Of a stretch of DNA of 64,000 bases, positions 17,800-25,575 are shown piece by piece (the stretch's first letter is position 1; each line of letters opens with the position of its first letter). Position numbers and translations under genes: made by a program. The notes below the pieces were generated by a model. It saw only the letters and a list, made by a program, of their open reading frames with translations. It was not told the DNA's origin and did no database searches. This DNA is from Planctomycetota bacterium (GTDB lineage Bacteria; Planctomycetota; PLA2): contig JAJFFH010000061.1 in assembly GCA_021776735.1 (NCBI GenBank), positions 1-64,000 of the forward strand, written 5' to 3'.

Positions 17800-19045
17800 G
17801 TGTTGCGCTGTGTGATGCTCCTCGGTCTCGCGGCGGTCGCGGCCGCGGAGACACCCGACGGTGCCGTCGCGCCCGCGGCGCGCTGGACCGGGCCCGCGGG
17901 CGCTGCGTCCGGGAGTCGCCGGAGTGCCGCGCTCCCCTTGATGGGCGAAGTCGAAGAGGCGTGGAACCTGACCGTGCGCGATTGTCCGACGATCGAGACG
18001 CCACCGTGTCTCTGGGACGGGCGGGGGTTCCTTCTCGCGTCAGGGGCGAAGGGCCGCTTCCTCGTGTGCTTCGACGTGCGGAGCGGCAAGGTGATCGCGC
18101 GCCGCAAGATCTTGTCGTCCACGCTGCTGCGCAAGCACCCGGGCGCTCCGGCGCTGCATGTCTGGGACCGGTGGGTCCTCGTCGGACAGGCCGGGCGTCC
18201 GGCGCTCGCCTACACGTTGTCCGGACGCGGCTTCCGGCAGACGTGGCGGCCGGGCTACGCCGACGGCTCGTTGAACCTGACGGTGTTCGAGAACGAGGTG
18301 TATCTCCCGCGCATCGCGTTTCCGGTATCGTGCCGCCGCCCGGGGTCGAGGGTCTCGCTGGAGAGCGAGATTCTACGACTTCCAAACGCGCCTCGTACCG
18401 TGCTGCCGCCCCGCCGTCCTTGGTCCGTATGTGTTCGTACTCCTCGGCATGTCCCGCTACCGTCTCGTCGGGATGCGTTCCGTGGACAGCCACGCGCTCG
18501 CGGTACACGTGTACCGAAGAAGCGACGGGAAGCTGGTCGCGTCGAAGACGTTTCCGGAACAACCGGGAAAGATCGCGACGCCGGACAAGCCCGGCGCGCT
18601 CCTCGTCACCGGGTCCACGATCTACGCGGAGAGTCCGTGGGACCTGCTGACGACCGCAGGCAAGAAGATCCGCCCGCAACTCGTCATGCGCTGGCGCACC
18701 AAGGGCGACAGGATCATCAAGTTCGCGCTGCCGCCCGCCCACCACCGTTTGGGCACGATCGCCCTGGTGCAGAAACGCACCTGGGTCCTCGAGAACGAGG
18801 GGAAGTTCGTCCAGCTGGCCAACGTCTCGGAACAACCGGATCTGTTCACGTCGATCGTGCCGCCGACCGTGGTCGGCGACGTCGTGTACTTCGGCAACTT
18901 CGCGGTGGACATCGTCACGCGCGAAATCCTGTGGAAGCTTCCGGTCAAGCGCGTGAGCTTCGGGGCTGTGCCGGCCGACCGCCTCGTCCTCGTCGTCGAC
19001 AACGGAGAAGTGCTGCGCGCGTACCGGGAGCGGAGCGAACCGTGA
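17800..19045 (+). pseudogene. Secreted beta-propeller-like protein, interrupted by frameshift
   Basis: The first part reads from GTG 17800 with a signal peptide (VLRCVMLLGLAAVAAA) and propeller-like text (GKGRFLVCFDVRSGKVIARR, WDRWVLVGQAGRPALAY) to about 18330. The continuation lies in another frame from about 18370 (ARFYDFQTRLVPCCRPAVLG) to 19045 (VVYFGNFAVDIVTREILW, RLVLVVDNGEVLRAYRE). The phrase pattern is typical of PQQ-like beta-propeller repeats. The break between about 18320 and 18372 may be a mutation or a sequencing error, since both halves are well preserved. The stop overlaps the start of the next gene (GTGA), indicating an operon. Confidence 0.65.
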
Positions 19046-20724
19046 GGAGCGTTGCCTTCGTGTGCCTGCTCGCCGGCATCGCACTCGGCGACCGGGCCGT
19101 CACCATGGACGGCGTCATCCACGAAGGCGACATCGTCCTCGATGCCAAGACCGTGTCCGTGACGCGCGGCACGCGCACGAAGACGTATCCGCGCGACGAC
19201 TTCTATCTCGTCGAGCGCGACGACGGCACCCATCTATGGTCGCCGGACGTCGTCGGCCGGTTGCGTGGCTACGAGTTTCTCGCGCGGGAACATCGCCGCG
19301 GCGAACTGACGAAACTCCTGAGGACGGCGATCTCCGCCGAGGCACCGGAACTGGCCCGTCGCATCCTCGAACTCGCGGAGGCGGACGGCTGGACGGGCAA
19401 GCGAGCCGAGAGCGCGCGGGAGAAAGTCGCGAAACTGGAGCGAAAGGGCGCGGGTGCGCCGAGCAAGTCCAGAAAGCGGAGGCGGGCCGAGGTCGAAGCT
19501 CGCTTGCCCGACGTGATCCATGCGCATGCGCGGCTGCTCGCTGCGCGTGCGCGAGCGGAAACCGCCAAAGACCCCCGACGTGAAGTCGGCCTCGTGATCC
19601 TGCGCCGCGCGCTCCGACTCGATCCCAAGGATGCCGGCGCGCTCGCGTTGCTGGCGAAAGCGGCCCCGAAGAGCCACCTGTTCGACGCCCGCCGGTGGCT
19701 CGATTGGCACTTGGATCTCGAGGCCTCCGGTGCGCGCCTCCCGTCGCAGGACGGCAAGGAGCTCGCCGCCGCTCGCAAGCATTGGCGCAAGGACTTGCAT
19801 GAGGTGCGCGCGGGTCCGATCCGACTCATCACTCCGGTGCGCGACACCCGCGTCGTGCGCCGCTGCCTCGCCCACGCCCGCCTCGCCACGGCCGCGCTGC
19901 AGCGGCTCTTCGCCGGGGGCCAAACCCACAAACGGTCCGCCGACGCGCTCACGTTGTTTCTCTACGATTCGCGCCAAGCATACTTGACCGTGAGCGGCAC
20001 CGGCCGCGCCGTGGAAGCGCGCGCGTTTCTCGAGCAGAGCGCCGGTCACTACGACGGGGCCGAGGGCATCTCGAGACTGTTTTGGTCCGCGGAACCGGCA
20101 TTGGAACGCCGGATCGCCGCGGTCGCCATTCACGAGTTCACCCATCACTGGATCGACAAGCTGTGCCCCCGCATTCCAGACGACGCAAAGCGGAATCCGC
20201 TCATGCGGGGATTCTGGATCGTCGAGGGGTTCGCCGTGTTCATGGAGGAGGGACGGTACGACGTCGAGGGAGGACGGTGGCAGCCGTTCCACAGGCGCTT
20301 GCGCAGCCTCGACATCGTCCGTGCGCTGGGCAAGAAGAAGCGCACCGGACAGAACGCGCGCAGTGTCGTCGAGGGGGCCTTGCTCCCGTGGTCGACGGTG
20401 TACGCGGCGAACCAGGTGGCGTTCATCAGACTCAGCGGGAAGCAGGGTCCGACGGTCCTGAGGGAGTGGGCCATGGGCGCGAGTCGGATCTCGCAGCGGC
20501 GTCTGTTCTACGAACAGGCCGCTGCGACCTGCCACTACCTCTACCACGCCGAAGACGGGCGCTACCGCAAGACGCTCGTGGACTGTCTCGTCGCGCACTA
20601 CACGGGCGACGCCGCCGGGTCCCACATCACGAAGCGTTTGGGCCTCGCGCCGCACGAACTGGGCGCCAAGGTCGTCGCGTTCGCGAACCGCGTGGCGGAT
20701 GGCTGGCGCCCCAAGCCTCGATGA
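19042..20724 (+). CDS. Secreted HExxH (gluzincin-like) metallopeptidase-like protein
   Basis: 560 residues from the GTG at 19042, with signal peptide VRSVAFVCLLAGIALGD. Residues 20-60 form a small beta region (GVIHEGDIVLDAKTVSV) like the domain seen in the HtrA-like protein. The middle is helical. The C-terminal half has a zinc motif HEFTH (H364, E365, H368) and a candidate third ligand E395 in IVEGFAVFMEEG, the spacing of gluzincins. This resembles the DUF1570/peptidase MA-like families common in Planctomycetota. It acts outside the cytoplasm; substrate unknown. It is coupled to the propeller gene upstream by a GTGA overlap. Confidence 0.7.
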   Translation: MRSVAFVCLLAGIALGDRAVTMDGVIHEGDIVLDAKTVSVTRGTRTKTYPRDDFYLVERDDGTHLWSPDVVGRLRGYEFLAREHRRGELTKLLRTAISAEAPELARRILELAEADGWTGKRAESAREKVAKLERKGAGAPSKSRKRRRAEVEARLPDVIHAHARLLAARARAETAKDPRREVGLVILRRALRLDPKDAGALALLAKAAPKSHLFDARRWLDWHLDLEASGARLPSQDGKELAAARKHWRKDLHEVRAGPIRLITPVRDTRVVRRCLAHARLATAALQRLFAGGQTHKRSADALTLFLYDSRQAYLTVSGTGRAVEARAFLEQSAGHYDGAEGISRLFWSAEPALERRIAAVAIHEFTHHWIDKLCPRIPDDAKRNPLMRGFWIVEGFAVFMEEGRYDVEGGRWQPFHRRLRSLDIVRALGKKKRTGQNARSVVEGALLPWSTVYAANQVAFIRLSGKQGPTVLREWAMGASRISQRRLFYEQAAATCHYLYHAEDGRYRKTLVDCLVAHYTGDAAGSHITKRLGLAPHELGAKVVAFANRVADGWRPKPR

Positions 20725-20734
20725 CCGCGTCCCG

Positions 20735-22003
20735 CTATCGCTTCTCCAGCTCCAACCCCTTCTTGAGGGCCTCCAGTTCCGGGTGCCAGCTCTCGCCGAA
20801 GCCCGGGTCGTTCTCGACCATGCGGATGCTGTAGGACCAGCCGCCCTTACCCGCGAAAAAGATCGCCCGCACGCGCTGCCAACCCTTGCCGAACGCGCCC
20901 CAGACCTCGTACTGGTAGGCCCTCTTGATGCCGCGGCCGATGCGGACGCTCTTCGGCGTGTGCCGCTTGTGCTTGCGGGGGATGTAGAGCCAGAGCTCCT
21001 CGCCGTAGAACACGCGGGCGAGACGCTTGACATTGCCGCCGTCCGCCTGCTTGCCCTGCTTCGGGTGCGCCGGGTACTGGTCCCCGGCGGCGTACCGGCG
21101 CAGTCGCAGCCGGCATACCGGTTCGCCCGTGGGGTGCACCAGCCAGAGCGCCACCGTGATCCCGCCGGGGTACGAGGCCTCGAACACGGCCCAGTGGCGC
21201 GAGCGCGGGACCGGCATCCGCAGTCGGGCCCACGGCTTGAGGTCGACCGTGCGGTACTTGGTCTTCACCTTCTTCATCCCGGCGCCCGTCGCGACGGAGA
21301 CGAGGTCGTTGTGACGGCGCACCGCCGCGTCGAGTCCCTTCTTCGTGTGCGGCGCGAGCAGCGCGAGCGCCTTCAGGACCGCTTGCTCGTCGTCGTCCGA
21401 GGTGCCGGGTCCGCCGGGCTCGACCATCGTCAGGGTCAGTGTAGCGTGCAGCGTGTCGCGCGCGGGGGCGCCGAGGCCGTCGCGTTGCGCGAGTTTCTGC
21501 AGGGCGGCGAGCCCCGGGCCGCGGTCCTCCGGCGTCCAGTGCATCGTCTGCAACAGCAGCTCCGACGCGCGCAGGACGTCCGCGGCCCGGGTCGCTGCTT
21601 CCGCCATGCGAACCGCCACCTCGCGGAGCTTCTTGCCGCTCTTGGCGCCGCCAAGTCGTTCGACCTTCGCGCGAAAGACCTGCGCCTCCAGGCGCGCGAG
21701 GTCGGCCCGCGCGCCGCGCGCCTTCGTGACCAGCGCGTCGAGGTGCACCGCGATCTTCTTGCGGTCCTTCAGGTCGCGGTCGTCATCGAGCAGGAAGGCC
21801 ATGTCCGCGGCCCGCCGGCAGACGTCGAGGATGAGATCCCCACGCCCGTACAGGAACTCCAGGCGCTCCTGCTCGAAGTAGCGAACCGTCAGGCCCGCGC
21901 CGGAGTTGAGGCCGTAGTGGAACCGCGAGACGAGCCGGCGCCCGGGATCCCTCGGCTCCGCCGCGACCGTCGAGGCGAGGAGCAGCAACGGGACAAATCT
22001 CAT
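20735..22003 (-). CDS. Secreted hypothetical protein (422 aa)
   Basis: Starts at the ATG at 22003 with signal peptide MRFVPLLLLASTVAAEP. Residues 60-200 are helical and rich in Arg and Ala (coiled-coil-like, KKIAVHLDALVTKARGARAD). The C-terminal half is beta-rich, with AVFEASYPGGITVALWLVHP and GKGGWSYSIRMVENDPGFG, ending ELEALKKGLELEKR. I do not recognise the family. The gene converges on the metallopeptidase-like gene with a 10-bp gap. Confidence 0.6.
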   Translation of the reverse strand: MRFVPLLLLASTVAAEPRDPGRRLVSRFHYGLNSGAGLTVRYFEQERLEFLYGRGDLILDVCRRAADMAFLLDDDRDLKDRKKIAVHLDALVTKARGARADLARLEAQVFRAKVERLGGAKSGKKLREVAVRMAEAATRAADVLRASELLLQTMHWTPEDRGPGLAALQKLAQRDGLGAPARDTLHATLTLTMVEPGGPGTSDDDEQAVLKALALLAPHTKKGLDAAVRRHNDLVSVATGAGMKKVKTKYRTVDLKPWARLRMPVPRSRHWAVFEASYPGGITVALWLVHPTGEPVCRLRLRRYAAGDQYPAHPKQGKQADGGNVKRLARVFYGEELWLYIPRKHKRHTPKSVRIGRGIKRAYQYEVWGAFGKGWQRVRAIFFAGKGGWSYSIRMVENDPGFGESWHPELEALKKGLELEKR

Positions 22004-22166
22004 GGGTCCGATCTTACGGAACGACCGCCTGCGACGGGTCTTCGGACTGGCGATACAAGGCCGCGCGGCTCTTGCTTGGCCCGCCTTCGCCAGGGCTTCG
22101 GCGCGGCAGCCACCGCGCTCGCACGACATGGCTTGCCGAGCCGTAGCTCGCGGAGCGAGCGAAGGC

Positions 22167-22240
22167 TGGTGGGCGGTACTGGATTCGAACCAGTGCTACG
22201 CTCGGCGCATCGGCTCGCCGCTGCACCAAGCCATGCATCG
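22167..22240 (-). pseudogene. tRNA-like 3' half
   Basis: On the minus strand the 3' end reads ACTGG-TTCGAAT-CCAGT followed by ACCGCCC-A-CCA. This is a canonical T-arm with TTCGAAT loop, an acceptor 3' strand, a discriminator base and an encoded CCA. The matching acceptor 5' strand (GGGCGGT) is absent upstream and no anticodon arm folds cleanly, so I treat it as a decayed tRNA or recombination remnant. The left boundary is approximate. Confidence 0.5.
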
Positions 22241-22252
22241 TGCAGTGTCCTC

Positions 22253-22295
22253 AGGGGGGGCAAAGCCCCCCTACGGTCGCGCCTCCGGCGCGACC
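22253..22295. other. Two adjacent GC-rich hairpins between tRNA-like half and tRNA-Val
   Basis: GGGGGGC-AAA-GCCCCCC (about 22253-22271) and GGTCGCGCC-TCC-GGCGCGACC (about 22275-22295) are strong inverted repeats. They lie downstream of tRNA-Val in its direction of transcription and could act as processing or termination structures. There is no T-tract. Confidence 0.5.
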
Positions 22296-22328
22296 AACCC
22301 CCACGGGGTCGGCGGCGCGCGCGTTCTC

Positions 22329-22405
22329 TGGTGGGCGATGGCGGACTCGAACCGCCGACCCCCTGCGTGTAAAGCAGGTGCTCTAGCCAACTGAGCTAAC
22401 CGCCC
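22329..22405 (-). tRNA. tRNA-Val (anticodon TAC)
   Basis: The minus strand reads GGGCGGT, a D-arm TAGCTCAGTTGGCTAGAGCA, the anticodon arm CCTGC-TTTACAC-GCAGG with anticodon TAC, the T-arm GGCGG-TTCGAGT-CCGCC, then ATCGCCC-A-CCA. All four stems pair and CCA is encoded. A 17-bp piece of its anticodon arm recurs at 17415-17431. Confidence 0.93.
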
Positions 22406-22488
22406 GGATTGATGCGCCAGCGTCTTTATAGCTCGCGGGTCAACGCAGTACTCGATTCGTACGCGCCCTGATCGAACAGGATTCGCAT

Positions 22489-22722
22489 CTACTGCTTCTT
22501 GGCCGTTGCGCTTTTTGCTGCCTGGTCCAGTACGGATTGGACCTGTTTCAGGGTGACACCGGGGAACCAATCGACGAATTCGGAGGCTGTTGCACCGCTT
22601 TCGAGGTTTTCGAAGAGCGCGGCCACCGGGACACGGGTTCCGGCGAAGACCCAAACGCCGCTCACGCGGTCCGGCCAGCGTTCCACCGCCGGGCAAGAGG
22701 ACCAGTCGATCATGTTTCGCAT
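22489..22722 (-). CDS. DUF433 family protein, putative antitoxin
   Basis: 77 residues with the DUF433 pattern: PAVERWPDRVSGVWVFAGTR then VPVAALFENLESGATASEFV then DWFPGVTLKQVQSVLDQA. DUF433 proteins are small, helix-turn-helix-like and often act as antitoxins beside a PIN-like or DUF5615 partner. No intact partner is visible here, since the next 470 bp contain no convincing gene. It is the only intact DUF433 gene in the window; partial copies lie at 39370, 55423 and 56401. Confidence 0.75.
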   Translation of the reverse strand: MRNMIDWSSCPAVERWPDRVSGVWVFAGTRVPVAALFENLESGATASEFVDWFPGVTLKQVQSVLDQAAKSATAKKQ

Positions 22723-23194
22723 CGTAGCACCCCCGGGGCGAGGCTCAGGGGAGGGCTCTCAGCCCGCCATCGCCCACGAACCAGCACGCGACTTGGCCGC
22801 CGCGCTAAAAAACCGGGAGGCTATCTTCAGGCTCCTCTCTTCGTCTTCTCTCCGTGGCCCTCTGTGGCCCTCCGTGTTTAGTCTCTTCCGTCGATCACGC
22901 CGCGGTCGTTCGAGTAACCGCGCACACAACAGCGACAATCGCCACGTCTACCCACGGTCCATCGCCAACGCGACAGCTCATCGAGCCACTTCCAATCTTC
23001 GTGCCCTTCGTGGTGATCATCGTTTCTCGACAGTCCAATCGCGACGTTCGACGTGCAGGCGGCCCAGCCGGCTTCGGCCGGACCGTCAGTGTCGCTGCGA
23101 CTTTTTCGTCGCCGAGGAACCTCCGCGACGGCCCTCCTCGACTCTCCACGCGCAGCGTCGCGAAACGATGGACACGCCCCGTAAAGAGAGGCGG
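22723..23194. other. Intergenic stretch without a convincing gene
   Basis: No open frame here has protein-like composition. It contains tandem-like phrases CTCCGTGGCCCTCTGTGGCC and CTTCGTGGTGATC, similar to one arm of the CTCTGTG/CACAGAG palindromic element found at 55077 and 56730. It may hold decayed repeat sequence or a missing DUF433 partner gene. Confidence 0.5.
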
Positions 23195-24148
23195 TCAGTC
23201 CTTTCTCGTTTCACGTTGCCCGCGGCCACTCGCGGTCGTCCCACGCGCTCCGGCCCTCGCTTTCGCTGCCGCTTCGAGCTCGGCTTTTGCGATCGCTCTG
23301 GGGGACTTCATTTTGCCTAATAGGTTCGCTACGTAGCGGCCGAACTTGTCGTCTCTGGTGGCTCGTTTTTCGTATTGGTTCGTGCACCTTCTTAGCCATT
23401 TCCGGGCACGGTCGGGGCGGCCTGCTCGCAGTTCGATCAGGGCCAGGCGATCGTAGGCTTCGATGGCCGGTTTGACGTGGTCCTTGCATTTTTTGATCAC
23501 GAGCTGATATGCGGTTCTGGCCACGTCGGGGCGGTTCTGTTGCTCTTTGACCTTGCCGAGCAGTAACAAGCATTCGGCGCGGATGCGCACCTGGTCGCTA
23601 TAGTCCTCCAGCGCGCGTTTCAGGTAACGCTCGGCCCGCGGCAGGTCGCCCGCGCGTTCCAGGAGCTTCCCGAGATCGCGCAACGCACGCGCCTTGTCCT
23701 TGCGCCGGGCACGCCCCTGCACGATCAGGGTGTACTCGTGCAGCGCGTCGCACACCCGGCCCGCGTGCTTGAGCAGGCTCGCGCGTCGGCGACGCACGCG
23801 CGGCACGAGCTTTTGATCCTTCGGCCGGTCGTCGATGATCCGGCGGTAGGCCGCCAGCGCCTCGCGCACGGCCTTCTTCTTGCGCGCCTCGTCCTGCTCC
23901 GCCCGCGCCTTGGCGGCCAGCGCGTCCGCCTCCTCGATCGTCGGCACCGCCTTGCTGCTCCGGGCGGACTTGGGTTTCGCCGCCACCGAAGGCGCCGCCA
24001 CCGCCAAGAGCAGCACCGCGAGGGCCAGCAGCGGCGCCCCCAAGGACATCGCCGTCCGTTCCTGACGTAGCGGTTCAGCCCTCATCGAAGACCTCTCATT
24101 CCACCTCGCAGGCATCTCATCCCTCATTGAAGGCCCCTCACCGCTCAT
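23195..24148 (-). CDS. TPR protein with N-terminal signal or anchor
   Basis: 317 residues if started at the ATG at 24148, which overlaps the sigma factor stop as ATGA. Residues 34-57 are a signal-like helix (MSLGAPLLALAVLLLAVAAP), so the ATG at 24049 is an alternative start that would give an exported protein. That ATG lies inside a copy of the dispersed motif (core 24048-24059). Residues 70-290 form helical TPR-type repeats (ALRDLGKLLERAGDLPRAER, AYDRLALIELRAGRPDRARK). The protein probably scaffolds interactions in the periplasm or at the membrane. Its coupling to an ECF sigma gene suggests it belongs to that regulatory unit, perhaps as modulator (inference). Confidence 0.7.
   Translation of the reverse strand: MSGEGPSMRDEMPARWNERSSMRAEPLRQERTAMSLGAPLLALAVLLLAVAAPSVAAKPKSARSSKAVPTIEEADALAAKARAEQDEARKKKAVREALAAYRRIIDDRPKDQKLVPRVRRRRASLLKHAGRVCDALHEYTLIVQGRARRKDKARALRDLGKLLERAGDLPRAERYLKRALEDYSDQVRIRAECLLLLGKVKEQQNRPDVARTAYQLVIKKCKDHVKPAIEAYDRLALIELRAGRPDRARKWLRRCTNQYEKRATRDDKFGRYVANLLGKMKSPRAIAKAELEAAAKARAGARGTTASGRGQRETRKD
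24048..24059 (-). repeat. Dispersed motif supplying a possible start codon
   Basis: On the minus strand the motif reads ACGGACGGCGATGTCC. Its ATG is in frame with, and directly precedes, the signal-like helix of the TPR protein. If this is the true start, the repeat provides the initiation codon. Confidence 0.6.
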
Positions 24149-24633
24149 CGAAGCCCCTGCCTCCGCAGCAAGCGGCGCGCGCGATACAGCGAGCTCTTCA
24201 CCGCGTCGATGGTCGTCTCGAGCTGCGTCGCGATGTCTTTCAGCGAGTCTCCCTTCAGGTAGCGCATACGCACCGCGACCCGCACCGGCCCCGGCAAGCG
24301 CCGGATCGCGCGGAGGATGCTCTGCGTGCGACGACACGAGTCCTCCTCGTCCTCCTCCGCCGGGGCCTCGAGCCCGGCCGGCAACTCCACCGCGCTGCGC
24401 CGCCGCCGGTCGCGGTACAAGTCCGCCAGCCGCCGCCGCGCCACACGAAACAGCCAGCCGCGCCAGTGCTCCGGATCCCGCACGGTGTGCGCGCGCCGCA
24501 CCGCGATCAGAAACACGTCCTGCACCGCGTCCTCCGCGAGATGCTTGTCTCGACTCACGCGCAGGCAGTGCCGGCGCACGTCGGACAAGTAGCGATCGAA
24601 TTCCGGCGGAAGCAAACGCGAGGCGGCCGACAT
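24145..24633 (-). CDS. ECF sigma-70 factor
   Basis: 162 residues, the usual length for a stand-alone ECF factor. Region 2 covers about 5-75 (HCLRVSRDKHLAEDAVQDVF, then HWRGWLFRVARRRLADLYRD). Region 4 covers about 105-160 (YLKGDSLKDIATQLETTIDA, then VKSSLYRARRLLRR). Unlike the other sigma genes in the window it has no C-terminal extension. It overlaps the TPR gene by 4 bp. No anti-sigma factor with a recognisable zinc-binding domain lies beside it. Confidence 0.9.
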   Translation of the reverse strand: MSAASRLLPPEFDRYLSDVRRHCLRVSRDKHLAEDAVQDVFLIAVRRAHTVRDPEHWRGWLFRVARRRLADLYRDRRRRSAVELPAGLEAPAEEDEEDSCRRTQSILRAIRRLPGPVRVAVRMRYLKGDSLKDIATQLETTIDAVKSSLYRARRLLRRQGLR

Positions 24634-24840
24634 GCCCTAAGGACGGTTCGCAAACCCATCCGTGGCACATCAAAATCGCGCGCCGCCGCAAGCCCTGTCG
24701 TGCGCGTCGCTTACGTGCCCCCGGGCCCCTAGATTTCTTTCGCGCCTCCACGCCATGTCGCGTATCGGCGCGATTACGCACCGGAATCACCGGTGCTGGA
24801 GGACCAAGGACGGTAGCAAACAGACGGCGATGTCTGCGCG

Positions 24841-25170
24841 CTAGAGCTGCGTCTTGTCTTCGATCGCGGCGTTGACCTGCTGCATCATCTCGTGGAAGTC
24901 GGCTTGCGCGCGCAGCATGTTCATCAGGACGGCGTTGCCCGTGACCTTGGCGCGCAGCTCCGTTTCGAGGCGCTTTTCTTCCGGTTCCAGGGGCTGACCC
25001 GTGTTGAGCTTTTGGCGCAGCACTTCGCCCGCCTCGTCGTATTCGCGTTGAATCGTCTGCGCGTCGTCGTCGTTTTTCAGAGCCTCGCGTGCGCTGCGCA
25101 ACGCCTTGAAGTGGGCATGTTCGGCCACGGCCTCGCCCAGGCGACCGGCCAATTCGAGAATGCGTTTCAT
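24841..25170 (-). CDS. YlbF/YmcA family protein
   Basis: 109 residues from the ATG at 25170. It is entirely helical (MKRILELAGRLGEAVAEHAH, ALRSAREALKNDDDAQTIQR, AVLMNMLRAQADFHEMMQQV), matching the YlbF/DUF964 pattern of a short helical protein. In Bacillus, members form the Y-complex that influences RNase Y. In other phyla the role is open. It is divergent from the AhpD-like operon at 25246. A dispersed-motif variant lies just past its stop (24820-24831). Confidence 0.75.
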   Translation of the reverse strand: MKRILELAGRLGEAVAEHAHFKALRSAREALKNDDDAQTIQREYDEAGEVLRQKLNTGQPLEPEEKRLETELRAKVTGNAVLMNMLRAQADFHEMMQQVNAAIEDKTQL

Positions 25171-25245
25171 TGTGCCCGGAAAGATAGCACTTCCGCGCGG
25201 GCGCCGCGAAGAGCGTAGGATGGATCGCCGAGGAAGGAGCCAGCC

Positions 25246-25575
25246 ATGTCCGCGCCGGAATCCGCTGACCAAAGACTCGGTGAGTACTTTGACGCGCTCG
25301 AGCGCGCCGCGCTTGACTCGCCCGGCGAGACATCGCCCGAGCAACGCCGCGCCGCGGCGCACGGCGGACTTCCCGCTGGCCAGCTCGCCGCCTATCTCGA
25401 CAAGGTGCACCGCCATGCGTTTCGTGTTTCCGACGAGGACGTCGAGGCGCTGTGTCACAACGGGTTTTCAGAGGACGCCATCTTCGAGCTGACCGTGGCG
25501 GCCTCCGTGGGCGCGGGTCTGCACCGTTTCCGGCGTGGCGTCGCGGCCATGGATGCTTCGGAGGCGGGGCAATGA
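25246..25575 (+). CDS. Carboxymuconolactone-decarboxylase-like small protein
   Basis: 109 residues with a good Shine-Dalgarno (GGAAGGAG) before the ATG at 25246. The C-terminal half matches the helical CMD/AhpD-like fold (VSDEDVEALCHNGFSEDAIF, then ELTVAASVGAGLHRFRRGVA) but lacks a CxxC pair. Such proteins often accompany an AhpD-like peroxidase-related protein. Here the stop overlaps the next start as ATGA, so the two are translationally coupled and probably form a complex or a short pathway. Confidence 0.7.
   Translation: MSAPESADQRLGEYFDALERAALDSPGETSPEQRRAAAHGGLPAGQLAAYLDKVHRHAFRVSDEDVEALCHNGFSEDAIFELTVAASVGAGLHRFRRGVAAMDASEAGQ

Noticed and set aside
22002..22394. Reading frames with phrases such as LDSNQ and ADSNRRPPACKAG
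   Set aside because: These are well-known artefacts of translating tRNA genes and their 3' ends.
22700..23190. Repeats of CTCCGTGG/CTCTGTGG as a CRISPR-like array
   Set aside because: Units are irregular, very short and not separated by spacers of constant length.
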